NCBI RefSeq assembly: GCF_000631985.1
Contig: NZ_JFYN01000034.1
Location: forward strand, 558,001-622,000
Origin: Pseudomonas sp. RIT288
GTDB lineage: Bacteria > Pseudomonadota > Gammaproteobacteria > Pseudomonadales > Pseudomonadaceae
DNA length: 64,000 nucleotides
Direction of reading: 5' to 3'
The translations under genes were made by a program, and so were the position numbers. The notes below the pieces were generated by a model. It did not search any database. It was not told where the DNA came from and saw nothing but the letters and a program-made list of their open reading frames with translations. Below, piece after piece: positions 15,749-25,072 of this stretch (position 1 is the stretch's first letter; the number at the start of each line of letters is the position of its first letter).

Positions 15749-17680
15749 TCAACCGATAAACGGTACCCGCGCCCAATCAATCTCCCCCGCCGGCACCGGC
15801 CGCCCAAACCAGTAGCCCTGCCCCAGATCACATTCCTGCTCCAGCAGAAATGCCGCCTGCTCGGCCTGCTCGATCCCTTCGGCATGCACCTGCATGCCCA
15901 TGCTGCGGGCCAACGCGACGATCACCCGAACAATCGCCGCGTCATCCTCGTCCCACGGCAGACCGGCGACAAAACCCTGATCGATCTTGAGCTTCTGCAC
16001 CGGCAAGCGCTTGAGCCGCAGCAGCGACGAGTACCCGGTGCCAAAGTCGTCGATCGCCAGGCGAATACCCAACTCACGCAAGCGATGCATCTGTTCCAGC
16101 GCCACTTCCGGGTCATCCATCACCGCGCTTTCGGTGACCTCCAGCTCCAGATACGCCGGATCCAGCCCGGTCTCGTGCAGCACCTGCGCCACCTGCTGAT
16201 ACAGCTCACGCCGGGCAAACAAGCGCGACGACACGTTCACCGCGACAAACGACAACACAATCCCGGCCTGCTGCCACTGGCACATCTGCAAACACGCCTG
16301 GCGCATCACCCAGGCGTCGATTTCGTCGATCAGCCCGGTGCGCTCGGCAATCGGAATGAATTCCGCCGGCGACACCAGCCCCCGCTGCGGATGCTGCCAG
16401 CGCACCAGCGCTTCAACGCCGATCAGGCGACTGCTGCGCAAATCGTGAACCGGTTGGTAATAGACCCGCAACTCCTGCTGCTCCAGCGCGCGGCGTAGCT
16501 CGAAGGCGATCTCAACGCGTTGTTGCGCATGCGCGGTCAGCTCTTCGGTGTACAACGCGTAACCATTGCGCCCGCTGCTCTTGGCCTTGAACAGCGCGGC
16601 GTCGGCGTTGCGCAGCAATTGATCGGCACTCAATGCGTCGCTGGGGAACAGGCTGATACCGATACTGGCGTTGATGAACAGCTGATGCCGGTCGATACCG
16701 AACGGTTCCTTCAGCGCATCGAGAATGCGTTGGGCCAGCGCCGCCGCCTGAACCAGTTGTGGACAACTCTCCGCCAGCACCGCGAATTCGTCACCGCCGA
16801 GCCGCGCCAGAGTGATCCCGGGACCGAACAATTCCTGCAGGCGCGCCGATACTGCTTTGAGCAGGCGATCGCCGACGTTGTGCCCGAGGCTGTCGTTGAT
16901 CATTTTGAAGTGATCCAGATCGATCATCAGCAGGGCGCAGCCGCGCTTGTGGATCTGCGCCGACGCCAGCGCCTGCTCGGCGCGGTCGCTGAACAACAGG
17001 CGATTGGGCAGGTCGGTCAGCGGATCGTGGTGGGCAAGGTGCTTGAGTTCGTGTTCGGAGTCCTTGATCGCACTGATGTCGGAAAACACTGCCACGTAGT
17101 GACTGAGGCGGCCCTGATCATCGTGAATCACGCGGATGGTCTGCCACTGTGGATAAATCTCGCCGCTCTTGCGCCGGTTCCAGATCTCCCCGCTCCATTC
17201 GCCCTCGCTCTCCAGCGTGGCGAACATTGCCTGATAGAAGCCCGGCGGATGGTGGCCGGACTTGAACAGGCTTGGCTGATGCCCAAGGACTTCTTCACGC
17301 TGATAGCCGGTGATCTCCATGAACGCGCGGTTGACATGCACGATCAGGCCCTGACGATTGGTGACCAGCACACCTTCGCGGGTGCAATCGAACACCGCTG
17401 CCGCCTGGCGCAGGCGTTCACGATCGGCCTGACGCTCGCGCAACCGCGCACCAATGCCGAGAAACTCACACAAACGCACACGGGCCAGGAAAATCATCCC
17501 GGCACTGAGCGCCGCCCAGACGTAACCGTTGATCAGTTGCCAGTGCAGTTGATCGACGGACTCATCGAAGAAATTGTTTAATAAATAACCAGTGCCTTGC
17601 AGCCAGACGACGGCAAGCACGAGATAGAGCAGCGCTGCATGCAAGGCATCGCGATAAGTGGCAGGCATTCGGCTGTCCAT
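15749..17680 (-). CDS. PAS-GGDEF-EAL cyclic-di-GMP phosphodiesterase
   Basis: Membrane-anchored c-di-GMP enzyme of about 643 residues. Two hydrophobic N-terminal segments lead to a PAS domain (about residues 90-210, with EITGYQREEVLGHQPSLFKS), a GGDEF domain with an intact LGGDEF motif but no RxxD inhibitory site 5 residues before it, and an EAL domain with GVEALVRW, NVSSR, DDFGTGYSSL and the K-x-D pair KLKIDQGFV. These residues fit an active phosphodiesterase, with the GGDEF perhaps regulatory. The position between oscA and desA matches P. aeruginosa PA0285. The start is uncertain: ATG 17680 was chosen; a TTG at 17713 is also in frame. Confidence 0.88.
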   Translation of the reverse strand: MDSRMPATYRDALHAALLYLVLAVVWLQGTGYLLNNFFDESVDQLHWQLINGYVWAALSAGMIFLARVRLCEFLGIGARLRERQADRERLRQAAAVFDCTREGVLVTNRQGLIVHVNRAFMEITGYQREEVLGHQPSLFKSGHHPPGFYQAMFATLESEGEWSGEIWNRRKSGEIYPQWQTIRVIHDDQGRLSHYVAVFSDISAIKDSEHELKHLAHHDPLTDLPNRLLFSDRAEQALASAQIHKRGCALLMIDLDHFKMINDSLGHNVGDRLLKAVSARLQELFGPGITLARLGGDEFAVLAESCPQLVQAAALAQRILDALKEPFGIDRHQLFINASIGISLFPSDALSADQLLRNADAALFKAKSSGRNGYALYTEELTAHAQQRVEIAFELRRALEQQELRVYYQPVHDLRSSRLIGVEALVRWQHPQRGLVSPAEFIPIAERTGLIDEIDAWVMRQACLQMCQWQQAGIVLSFVAVNVSSRLFARRELYQQVAQVLHETGLDPAYLELEVTESAVMDDPEVALEQMHRLRELGIRLAIDDFGTGYSSLLRLKRLPVQKLKIDQGFVAGLPWDEDDAAIVRVIVALARSMGMQVHAEGIEQAEQAAFLLEQECDLGQGYWFGRPVPAGEIDWARVPFIG

Positions 17681-17815
17681 GTCCCTACAAAAAAGGCTGG
17701 AATTATAGGTCAAGAAACATCCAGCGACTCTTATCTGAAAGGGCGACTGGTTTTATCTGTGTGCTTGGTGATAATGCAACGGCTGTTTTTATCTTTATCG
17801 AGGGCCCTATAGCCT

Positions 17816-18997
17816 ATGTGGTACGAAGGTTTTCTTGGCTTGTCGGCCTGGTCTCTGGTCGCGGTCACCTTGCTGATGACCCACGTGACAATTGTCGCCG
17901 TCACGGTCTATCTGCATCGTTACTCGGCCCATCGCTCGCTCGAGCTGAATGCCGGCCTGAAACACTTTTTCCGTTTCTGGCTGTGGCTGACCACGGCGCA
18001 GAACACCCGCGAGTGGACCGCCATCCACCGCAAACACCACGCCAAATGCGAAACCGAAGATGACCCGCACAGCCCGGTCATCAAGGGTCTGTCCACCGTG
18101 CTGCGCAAAGGCGCCGAGCTGTATCGCGCCGAAGCAGAGAACCCGGAAACCCTGCGTATCTACGGCAAGAACTGCCCCGAAGACTGGATCGAACGCAACC
18201 TCTACAGCCGCTATCCGCTGCTCGGCGTAGCGATCATGGGCGTCATCGACCTGCTGCTGTTCGGCACCATCGGCATCACCATCTGGGCGATCCAGATGAT
18301 GTGGATTCCGGTCTGGGCCGCCGGCGTGGTCAACGGTCTGGGCCATGCCATCGGCTACCGCAACTTCGAATGCCGCGACGCGGCGACCAACCTGGTGCCG
18401 TGGGGCATCCTGATCGGCGGCGAAGAACTGCACAACAACCATCACACCTACCCCAACTCGGCCAAGCTGTCGGTGAAGAAGTGGGAGTTCGACCTCGGCT
18501 GGGCGTGGATCAAGGTCTTCAGCTTCTTCGGTCTGGCCAAAGTGCAGCGTGTGGCGCCGATCGCCCACCGCGTCGAAGGCAAGGGCAGTCTGGACATGGA
18601 CACCGCCATGGCGATCCTCAACAACCGCTTCCAGATCATGGCCCAGTACCGCAAATTGGTCATCGGCCCGCTGGTAAAGCAGGAGCTGGACAAGGTCGAT
18701 CATTCGGTACGTCATCAATTCCATCGGGCCAAACGCTTGCTGTCGCGGGAAACCAGCCTGCTGGAAGACCGTCATCACTTGCGCATCCAGAACATGCTCG
18801 AGCACAGTCAGGCGCTGAAGGTCATTTACGAAAAACGTCTGGCCCTGCAGCAGATCTGGGTCAAGACCAGCGCCAATGGTCACGACATGCTCGCCGCCAT
18901 CAAGGAATGGGTGCACGAGGCCGAAGCCAGCGGCATCCAGTCCCTGCGTGAATTCGCCGACCAGCTGAAAACCTACTCGCTGCGCCCTACTGCATAA
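17816..18997 (+). CDS. desA: Phospholipid acyl delta-9 desaturase DesA
   Basis: Integral membrane di-iron desaturase of 393 residues that introduces a double bond into acyl chains of membrane lipids, helping membrane fluidity. The three histidine boxes are HRYSAHR near residue 35, HRKHH near residue 72 and HNNHH near residue 207. Four hydrophobic segments surround them. After about residue 265 the chain becomes soluble and helical, as in P. aeruginosa DesA (PA0286), which also follows the oscA/EAL-GGDEF block. It is divergent from the phosphodiesterase gene and ends before a REP pair. Confidence 0.9.
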   Translation: MWYEGFLGLSAWSLVAVTLLMTHVTIVAVTVYLHRYSAHRSLELNAGLKHFFRFWLWLTTAQNTREWTAIHRKHHAKCETEDDPHSPVIKGLSTVLRKGAELYRAEAENPETLRIYGKNCPEDWIERNLYSRYPLLGVAIMGVIDLLLFGTIGITIWAIQMMWIPVWAAGVVNGLGHAIGYRNFECRDAATNLVPWGILIGGEELHNNHHTYPNSAKLSVKKWEFDLGWAWIKVFSFFGLAKVQRVAPIAHRVEGKGSLDMDTAMAILNNRFQIMAQYRKLVIGPLVKQELDKVDHSVRHQFHRAKRLLSRETSLLEDRHHLRIQNMLEHSQALKVIYEKRLALQQIWVKTSANGHDMLAAIKEWVHEAEASGIQSLREFADQLKTYSLRPTA

Positions 18998-19001
18998 CCT
19001 C

Positions 19002-19088
19002 CTGCAGGAGCTGCCGCAGGCTGCGATCTTCTGATTTTGTTTTAACAGACAAGATCGAAAGATCGCAGCCTGCGGCAGCTCCTACAGG
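19002..19088. repeat. REP-like hairpin after desA
   Basis: CTGCAGGAGCTGCCGCAGGC and its inverted partner lie just after the desA stop, in position to act as a terminator or mRNA stabiliser. The 277-bp gap to the next gene also holds a single unpaired REP of the GGGAGCAAGCTCCCTCGCCACA type at 19142-19163. Confidence 0.8.
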
Positions 19089-19141
19089 GTTAATGCCATT
19101 TCCCCCTCCAGGCAGCGTGATCATGGTGATTACCGCTTGGC

Positions 19142-19163
19142 GGGAGCAAGCTCCCTCGCCACA
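19142..19163. repeat. Solitary REP half-site
   Basis: GGGAGCAAGCTCCCTCGCCACA without an inverted partner nearby, about 110 bp before the diguanylate cyclase start. Unpaired copies are usual remnants of the paired form. Confidence 0.7.
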
Positions 19164-19274
19164 AAAGCGCGGAACTTAGCACCGAAAGCCCTATCTCAAA
19201 GACACTTCGCCACCCCGGCGGGCTGTACTGTGGCCGTTGTCGAAATTGCGGCACACCTTTTGAGAAACGTGCCG

Positions 19275-20264
19275 ATGGTCAACAACAATCAAAAAGACTC
19301 ATCCCTTGCGCAGTGGCCCGAGGCCGCGCAAACCCTGATGGCGCTGATGCACGCCCAAGGCGAAGTCGCCCGGCTGAGCGAGCGCGAACAGCTGTTCAGC
19401 TCATTGCTGGTGAGCGTCAACGCGGTGCTCTGGGCCTTCAATTGGGAAACCCGTCAGGTGCTGTATGTCAGCCCTGCGTACGAGCGGATTTTCGGTCGCT
19501 CCGCAGGCCTGTTGCTGGCCGACTACAACCAGTGGCGCGACAGCATCTACCCCGACGACCTGGATTATGCCGAACGCAGTCTTGCCGAAGTGCTGCACAA
19601 GGGCGCGGTGGAAGACCGCGAGTACCGGATCATCGCCGCCGACGGCCAGGTTCGCTGGCTCAGCGACAAATGCTTCATCAACCGTCAGGACGAGCCCGGG
19701 CAACCGGTGATCATTGTCGGCATTGCCGAAGACATCACCGACAAGAAGCACATGGAAACCGAGCTGCATCGCCTGGCGACCACCGACGTGCTGACCCAGA
19801 GCAGCAACCGTCGGCACTTCTTCGAATGCGCCAACCGCGAGTTCGAAGAGGCGCGCCTGCAAGGTGCACCACTGGCCTTCCTGCTGCTGGACATCGATGA
19901 TTTCAAGCTGATCAACGACAGTTACGGCCACCCGGAGGGTGATAACGTGCTGCAGCGCATCGCCGAATGCGGGCGCGCCTCGTTACGCCGGGGTGATCTG
20001 TTCGGGCGGATTGGCGGCGAAGAGTTCGCCGCCGTGTTCCCCGGTTGCGCGCCGGACATGGCGCTGCAAGTGGCCGAGCGACTGCGGCAGGAGATTCAGC
20101 GGTTGAGCTTCAATGTCGACGGCCAGACTTTCGGCATCACCGTCAGCCAGGGACTGACCAGCCTCAAGTATGAAGACGAAAGCCTCGACAGCCTGTTCGC
20201 CCGGGCGGATGCAGCGATGTATGAGGCCAAGCGTCAGGGCAAGAACCGGATCATCTCAAGCTGA
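19275..20264 (+). CDS. PAS-GGDEF diguanylate cyclase
   Basis: A soluble 329-residue protein that should make c-di-GMP from GTP. A PAS domain with PAC extension spans about residues 45-165 (VSPAYERIFGRS, then REYRIIAADGQVRWL). The GGDEF domain carries the active GGEEF motif near residue 246 and an intact inhibitory site RRGD exactly five residues before it, so product feedback is expected. No membrane segment or signal peptide is seen. The ATG at 19275 was chosen as the first plausible start close to the PAS domain; a longer frame extends into the REP-containing leader. It resembles P. aeruginosa PA0290. Confidence 0.88.
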   Translation: MVNNNQKDSSLAQWPEAAQTLMALMHAQGEVARLSEREQLFSSLLVSVNAVLWAFNWETRQVLYVSPAYERIFGRSAGLLLADYNQWRDSIYPDDLDYAERSLAEVLHKGAVEDREYRIIAADGQVRWLSDKCFINRQDEPGQPVIIVGIAEDITDKKHMETELHRLATTDVLTQSSNRRHFFECANREFEEARLQGAPLAFLLLDIDDFKLINDSYGHPEGDNVLQRIAECGRASLRRGDLFGRIGGEEFAAVFPGCAPDMALQVAERLRQEIQRLSFNVDGQTFGITVSQGLTSLKYEDESLDSLFARADAAMYEAKRQGKNRIISS

Positions 20265-20285
20265 AATCCACCGTCCGATTTACCT

Positions 20286-20365
20286 CCCCTGTAGGAGCTG
20301 CGGCACGCTGCGATCTTTTGATCGTTAAATCAAAAGATCGCAGCGTGCCGCAGCTCCTACAGGGG
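20286..20365. repeat. REP-like hairpin, bidirectional terminator position
   Basis: CCCTGTAGGAGCTGCGGCAC and its complement, with the centre GATCTTTTGATCGTTAAATC giving a second palindrome. It fills the 117 bp between the convergent cyclase and HDOD genes. Confidence 0.85.
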
Positions 20366-20381
20366 ATCCTGACAAATCCGG

Positions 20382-21593
20382 TTATTTGCGCATCCGCATC
20401 AACTCCGGCAGCCCGATCTTCAGCAGCCGCGCCGTACGACTCCTGGCCAGTTCCTCAACGCCCTCATGCTCGGTCAGACGGGCCATTTGCGCTGCCATGT
20501 TCATCACCAGCGCCTCTCGGGAGTAGACCCCGCCACCGAGCTGGTAGACCGAAGCAATCAACTCCCGCAGCTCCAGCGGCAGGCGCCAGCGTGTACGCAG
20601 CGCCGAACCGTAGGCCGCGCCAAACTCCGCCAGCGCGTCACCGACCTCCTCCCACTCATCCAGCTCGCCACCGGCCTGCTTCCACTCCTGCAAACAGCGC
20701 AGCAACGCCAGGTCACCGAGACGATGCAGCATGCCCGCGCAGTAGCAGCGCTCCTGATCCAGATCGAGCAGACGCGCCAGGGTGCGGGCGTATTCGGCGG
20801 TGTGCAGCGACAGCCCCCAATAGCGCTCGGCGTAGTCCGCCAGGCACGGGTCACTGAGTCTGGCGCTGCGTTTGAGCGCCAGGCCGAGAATCAGGTTCAT
20901 GCTCTGCCCGGTGCCGAGGCGATGCAGCGCCTGCCCCAGGGTCTGCACCGCCACACCATGATGCTGCGCCGCGCTGTTGGCGGCGGCGATCAGCACGGCG
21001 GTGATCTGCGGATCGGTGCGGATCTCTTCTTCCAGCAGCTTCAGATCAAGGCCATTGGGGTTGAGGCTGCGTTTGACCGCCACTTGCACATCGGTCATCA
21101 ACGGCGCGCCATCGGCTTGTTCGCGACGCCGCTCAAGAAACACCGACAAGGTCATGCCAGGCGCCAGCGTCGGCACTTCGCAGAACACCTCTTCACCCGA
21201 ATTCAGCAGCAAACCCTGCAGCCGCTCGGTCAGACTTTCCATGTTCAGCGGTTTGGTCAGATAGGCCGTCGGGGCCAACGGGATGGCTTCGCGCACGCTG
21301 GCGCTGTCGTTGCGACTGCTCATCAGAATGAACGGCAGCGGCGGATTGCGTTTGCGCTGGCGCACGCTGCGCAGCACGCTCAAGCCATCGATACCGGGCA
21401 ATTCCCAATCGACAATGGCCAGGTCATAAGGCACTTCGCTGAGTAACGACATGGCTTGCCGGCCATCGGCACACAAGTCCAGCCGCGCATCACAGCGCAC
21501 GTTGAGCAACACTTGTTTAAGCAGGTCACGAGACCACGGATCGGCCTCGGCAATCAGCACTCGGGGTACGGCGGGTAAATCAACGGCGGTCAT
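20382..21593 (-). CDS. Response regulator with HDOD output domain
   Basis: A 403-residue protein from the ATG at 21593, which has a GGGAG site. The receiver domain (residues 10-130) keeps phospho-acceptor D62 (IVDWELPGIDG) and the lysine in YLTKP; one position of the acidic pair is altered to A-E-A-D. The C-terminal HDOD domain covers about residues 190-380. HDOD proteins resemble HD phosphohydrolases without the metal ligands and mediate signalling contacts in motility, c-di-GMP and stress pathways. No cognate kinase is adjacent. The convergent diguanylate cyclase may share its pathway, which is only suggested by proximity. Confidence 0.85.
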   Translation of the reverse strand: MTAVDLPAVPRVLIAEADPWSRDLLKQVLLNVRCDARLDLCADGRQAMSLLSEVPYDLAIVDWELPGIDGLSVLRSVRQRKRNPPLPFILMSSRNDSASVREAIPLAPTAYLTKPLNMESLTERLQGLLLNSGEEVFCEVPTLAPGMTLSVFLERRREQADGAPLMTDVQVAVKRSLNPNGLDLKLLEEEIRTDPQITAVLIAAANSAAQHHGVAVQTLGQALHRLGTGQSMNLILGLALKRSARLSDPCLADYAERYWGLSLHTAEYARTLARLLDLDQERCYCAGMLHRLGDLALLRCLQEWKQAGGELDEWEEVGDALAEFGAAYGSALRTRWRLPLELRELIASVYQLGGGVYSREALVMNMAAQMARLTEHEGVEELARSRTARLLKIGLPELMRMRK

Positions 21594-21670
21594 GCGCGCT
21601 CTCCCTTGCAATGCCTGAACCTTAGCCAATGCTGGCCTTTCGATACAGCGCAAAAGGGTTTCCGAGGCAT

Positions 21671-21697
21671 AAAAAAACCCGCCGAAGCGGGTTTTTT
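21671..21697. terminator. Rho-independent terminator of gabT
   Basis: AAAAAACCCGC GAAG-type loop GCGGGTTTTTT: an 11-bp stem flanked by A and T tracts, 28 bp beyond the gabT stop in the minus direction. The symmetric tracts would allow action on either strand. Confidence 0.9.
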
Positions 21698-21724
21698 CTC
21701 GATCAGATCACACAGTGCCCGGAA

Positions 21725-23002
21725 TTATAGCTCCGAGAAGCACTCTTCGATGATCGCCAGACCTTTGTCCAGTTGCTCGTCCGGCGAGGTCAGCGGTACG
21801 AGGACGCGCAGCACGTTGCCGTAGGTGCCGCAGGACAGCAGGATCAGGCCCTTGTCGCGAGCCTTGGCCACGACAGCCGCAACGGCGGTCGGGTTTGGCT
21901 TGTGGCTGTCGCCGTTTTCGAACAGCTCGACCGCGATCATCGCGCCCAGGGCACGCACTTCACCGATCACCGGGTACTTGGCCTGGATGGCCTTCAGGCC
22001 GGTTACCAGACGCTCGCCGACAGCCTTGCAGCGATCCAGCAGTTGCTCTTCTTCGAACACTTCCATCACGGCCAGAGCCGCAGCGCAAGCGATCGGGCTA
22101 CCGGCGTAGGTGCCGCCCAGGCCGCCTGGAGCGATAGCGTCCATGTATTCGGCCTTGCCGCAGACACCCGCCAGCGGGAAGCCGCCAGCGATGGATTTGG
22201 CGAAAGTGGTCAGGTCGGCAGCAACGCCCATCTGTTCCATGGCGAAGAAAGTGCCGGTACGGCCAGCGCCAGTCTGCACTTCGTCAGCGATCAGCAGGAT
22301 GCCGTGCTGGTCGCACAGGGCACGCAGACGCTTCATGAATTCTTTCGGCGCGACGTAGAAACCACCTTCACCCTGCACAGGCTCGATGATGATCGCGGCG
22401 ATGTCTTTCGGCTCGGCGTCGTTCTTGAAGATGCGTTCGATGGACGCGATCGAATCGTCGATGCTCACACCGTGCAGTTCGTTCGGGTACAGCGCGCGGA
22501 AGATGCCGCCTGGCATCAGGCCCATGCCGGCCGAATAAGGCACGACTTTACCGGTCAGGCCCAGGGTCATCATGGTGCGACCGTGGTAAGCGCCGGTGAA
22601 GGCGATCACGCCGGCACGGCCAGTGGCGGCACGGGCGATTTTCACGGCGTTTTCCACGGCTTCGGAACCGGTGGTCACCAGCAGGGTTTTCTTGGCGAAA
22701 TCACCTGGCACCTTGGCGTTGATCTTTTCGCACAGCTCAACGTACGGTTCGTAGGCCAGCACCTGGAAGCAGGTGTGGGTCAGCTTGTTCAGCTGTTCGG
22801 TCACGGCGGCGATGATTTTCGGGTGCACGTGGCCGGTGTTCAGCACGGCGATACCGCCGGCGAAGTCGATGAATTCACGACCTTCAACGTCAGTCACGGT
22901 AGCGTTCTTCGCCGATTCAGCGAAGATCGGGTGAATCTGGCCAACACCACGTGGAACAGCTGCGGTGCGGCGGGCCATCAGTTCAGCGTTAGTCTTGCTC
23001 AT
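21725..23002 (-). CDS. gabT: 4-aminobutyrate aminotransferase GabT
   Basis: PLP enzyme of 425 residues that transfers the amino group of GABA to 2-oxoglutarate, giving succinate semialdehyde for GabD. The class-III features are present: TTGSEAVENAVKIARAATGR for phosphate binding, the AYHGRT segment, the ADEVQTGAGRTG aspartate that contacts the pyridine nitrogen, and the Schiff-base lysine in FAKSIAGGFPLAGV near residue 268. It starts at ATG 23002 after an AGGAC leader and lies 185 bp after gabD in the same direction; a strong terminator follows. An alternative role in delta-aminovalerate use is common for pseudomonad GabT. Confidence 0.95.
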   Translation of the reverse strand: MSKTNAELMARRTAAVPRGVGQIHPIFAESAKNATVTDVEGREFIDFAGGIAVLNTGHVHPKIIAAVTEQLNKLTHTCFQVLAYEPYVELCEKINAKVPGDFAKKTLLVTTGSEAVENAVKIARAATGRAGVIAFTGAYHGRTMMTLGLTGKVVPYSAGMGLMPGGIFRALYPNELHGVSIDDSIASIERIFKNDAEPKDIAAIIIEPVQGEGGFYVAPKEFMKRLRALCDQHGILLIADEVQTGAGRTGTFFAMEQMGVAADLTTFAKSIAGGFPLAGVCGKAEYMDAIAPGGLGGTYAGSPIACAAALAVMEVFEEEQLLDRCKAVGERLVTGLKAIQAKYPVIGEVRALGAMIAVELFENGDSHKPNPTAVAAVVAKARDKGLILLSCGTYGNVLRVLVPLTSPDEQLDKGLAIIEECFSEL

Positions 23003-23187
23003 TACAGTCCTCATTCACCGCTCATCGGGCGGCGTGGTTCAAGGATTAAGCGGGAGAAATCGGCGGTGGCAGCATGCGATGATCGACTGCCACGGCGTTC
23101 CTGGCCGCAGAGAAAATTCCGGTTTGAAACGACGCAAAGGGACAGCGCTCTCGTGCCCTTTGCGTTTGCAGCAATCCCTTTCCCGGC

Positions 23188-24630
23188 TTAGATGCCCAGG
23201 CAGAGGTATTTGATTTCCAGGTAATCCTCGATGCCGTACTTGGAGCCTTCACGGCCCAGGCCCGAAGCCTTGATGCCGCCGAACGGCGCGACTTCGTTGG
23301 AGATCAGCCCGGTATTGACACCGACCATGCCATACTCCAGCGCTTCCGCCACACGGAACACACGACCGAGGTCACGAGCGTAGAAGTAGGACGCCAGACC
23401 GAATTCGGTGTCGTTGGACATCGCGATCACTTCGGCTTCGTCTTTGAAGCGGAACAGCGGCGCCAGCGGGCCGAAGGTTTCTTCCTTGGCCACAGCCGCG
23501 TCTTTTGGAACGTTGGTCAGGATAGTCGGCTCGAAGAAATTGCCTTCCATCGGTTTGCCACCGGCCAGCACGGTGGCGCCTTTGGCCACGGCGTCAGCGA
23601 TGTGCTCTTGCACCTTGGCCACGGCTTTTTCGTCGATCAGCGGACCCGTGGTGGTGCCTTCTTCCAGACCGTTGCCGATCTTCAGTTTGGCCACCGCCAC
23701 TTTCAGCTTCTCGGCGAACGCGTCGTAGACCGAATCCTGAATGTACAGACGATTGGCGCAGACGCAGGTCTGGCCATTGTTGCGGTATTTGGAAATGATC
23801 GCGCCTTCCACGGCCTTATCCAGATCCGCGTCGTCGAACACGATGAACGGCGCGTTGCCGCCCAGTTCCAGCGAGACTTTCTTGATGTCCTTGGCGCATT
23901 CCGACATCAGCTGACGGCCGATTTCGGTCGAGCCAGTGAAGGACAGCTTGCGCACGATCGGGTTGCTGGTCAGCTCACTGCCGATGTCGCCGGCGCTGCC
24001 GGAGACCACGCTGAACACACCTTTAGGGATGCCGGCGCGCTGGGCCAGTTCAGCCAGAGCAAAGGCGGAGAATGGGGTTTGCGAAGCCGGCTTGAGCACC
24101 ATGGTGCAACCGGCGGCCAGCGCAGGGCCGGCTTTACGGGTGATCATCGCCGCCGGGAAGTTCCACGGGGTGATCGCTGCGGTCACGCCGATCGGCTGCT
24201 TGATCACGATCAGGCGCTTGTCCGGCTGGTGGCCCGGGATCACGTCGCCGTAGATGCGCTTGGCTTCTTCGGCGAACCACTCGATGAACGAAGCGGCGTA
24301 AACGATTTCGCCCTTGGCTTCGGCCAGCGGCTTGCCCTGCTCGAGGGTCATCAGGCGCGCGAGGTCGTCCTGGTTCTCGATCATCAGTTCGAACCAGCGA
24401 CGCAGCTTGCCTGCACGCTCCTTGGCGGTCAGTGCACGCCAGGCCGGCAGCGCCTTGTCGGCGGCTTCGATGGCGCGGCGGGTTTCGGCGGCGCCCATTT
24501 TCGGCACAGTACCGAGGATTTCGCCGGTGGCCGGGTTGTTGACCTTGATCGTCTGACCGTTGTCCGCATCGACCCAAGCGCCATCAATGAAGGCTTGCTG
24601 GCGGAACAACTGGGTATCTTTAAGCTGCAT
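23188..24630 (-). CDS. gabD: Succinate-semialdehyde dehydrogenase GabD
   Basis: NADP-dependent aldehyde dehydrogenase of 480 residues that oxidises succinate semialdehyde (or glutarate semialdehyde) to the acid. The catalytic cysteine lies in NGQTCVCANRLY and the general base glutamate in SLELGGNAPFIVFDDADL, with the cofactor motif FTGSTEIGRQL. It is the upstream gene of gabDT. The ATG at 24630 begins MQLKDTQLFRQQAFIDG, the usual pseudomonad GabD start; a longer frame to 24651 begins with a non-ATG codon. Confidence 0.95.
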   Translation of the reverse strand: MQLKDTQLFRQQAFIDGAWVDADNGQTIKVNNPATGEILGTVPKMGAAETRRAIEAADKALPAWRALTAKERAGKLRRWFELMIENQDDLARLMTLEQGKPLAEAKGEIVYAASFIEWFAEEAKRIYGDVIPGHQPDKRLIVIKQPIGVTAAITPWNFPAAMITRKAGPALAAGCTMVLKPASQTPFSAFALAELAQRAGIPKGVFSVVSGSAGDIGSELTSNPIVRKLSFTGSTEIGRQLMSECAKDIKKVSLELGGNAPFIVFDDADLDKAVEGAIISKYRNNGQTCVCANRLYIQDSVYDAFAEKLKVAVAKLKIGNGLEEGTTTGPLIDEKAVAKVQEHIADAVAKGATVLAGGKPMEGNFFEPTILTNVPKDAAVAKEETFGPLAPLFRFKDEAEVIAMSNDTEFGLASYFYARDLGRVFRVAEALEYGMVGVNTGLISNEVAPFGGIKASGLGREGSKYGIEDYLEIKYLCLGI

Positions 24631-24857
24631 GTCGGCTTTCCTTAACAGCACCGCGGCCTGCGCGGAGCAAAATTATGATTGTAGAAAGGCGCCTCGCAAG
24701 GCTGCCGTCAGGGAAATCATCTACCAGGTGAGGCGCAGCGATCGTGCGTTATTCAAAGCACCTGCGCTCCAACACCCCGTCAAAGAGCGTTTGAAATCTC
24801 AAACGGATCGTAGGATCAAAGGGGGTAAAGGACAATAGGTCGTTCGAAAAAAAGAAC

Positions 24858-24883
24858 AAAAACCCAGCGTTTGCTGGTTTTTT
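24858..24883. terminator. Orphan terminator-like hairpin
   Basis: AAAAACCCAGC GTTT GCTGGTTTTTT: a 5-bp GC core with A and T tracts on both sides, a typical bidirectional terminator shape. No annotated gene ends here, so either a short untranslated RNA ends at it or it is a remnant. Confidence 0.55.
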
Positions 24884-25033
24884 CAGATCAACGAGCAAAA
24901 AGCCCCGGCCGCAGCCAAACCTTAGATCAGCCAGGAAAAAGCGCCAAGCGAGGGTTTTGCAGGACGTTACAGCTTTAAGGAATGCAGCGATTCTACGGAC
25001 ACGCGCACTGACAAAACCCGCCAAAACCCGGCA

Positions 25034-25062
25034 TGGACGCCCCGAGCCGACCTAGGTATGAT
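25034..25062 (+). promoter_or_regulatory. Sigma-70 promoter of tRNA-Arg
   Basis: TGGACG (25034-25039), 17-bp spacer, TATGAT (25057-25062). The next bases, GTCGCCCGC, are a GC-rich discriminator of the kind linked to stringent control of stable RNA genes. The tRNA begins about 10 bp after the -10. Confidence 0.65.
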
Positions 25063-25072
25063 GTCGCCCGCT

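Larger units (their letters stand above)
24631..25072. other. 442-bp non-coding gap upstream of gabD and tRNA-Arg
   Basis: No convincing gene. It should contain the gabD promoter on the minus strand, although no clear -24/-12 or -35/-10 pair was recognised. Near its middle is a terminator-like hairpin (24858-24883), and at its right end the tRNA promoter. A 91-codon minus-strand frame here has no recognisable features and was not called. Confidence 0.6.

Noticed and set aside
17681..17713. TTG start giving 11 extra residues to the EAL/GGDEF protein
   Set aside because: No ribosome site precedes it, and the stretch TTGACCTATAAT looks more like promoter sequence; the ATG at 17680 was used instead.
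21773..23191. 472-codon plus-strand frame opposite gabT
   Set aside because: Shadow frame; gabT motifs are intact on the minus strand.
24749..25024. 91-codon minus-strand frame in the gap before tRNA-Arg
   Set aside because: It reads through the terminator-like hairpin, has no ribosome site or recognisable features, and a phenylalanine-rich run encoded by the A/T tract.
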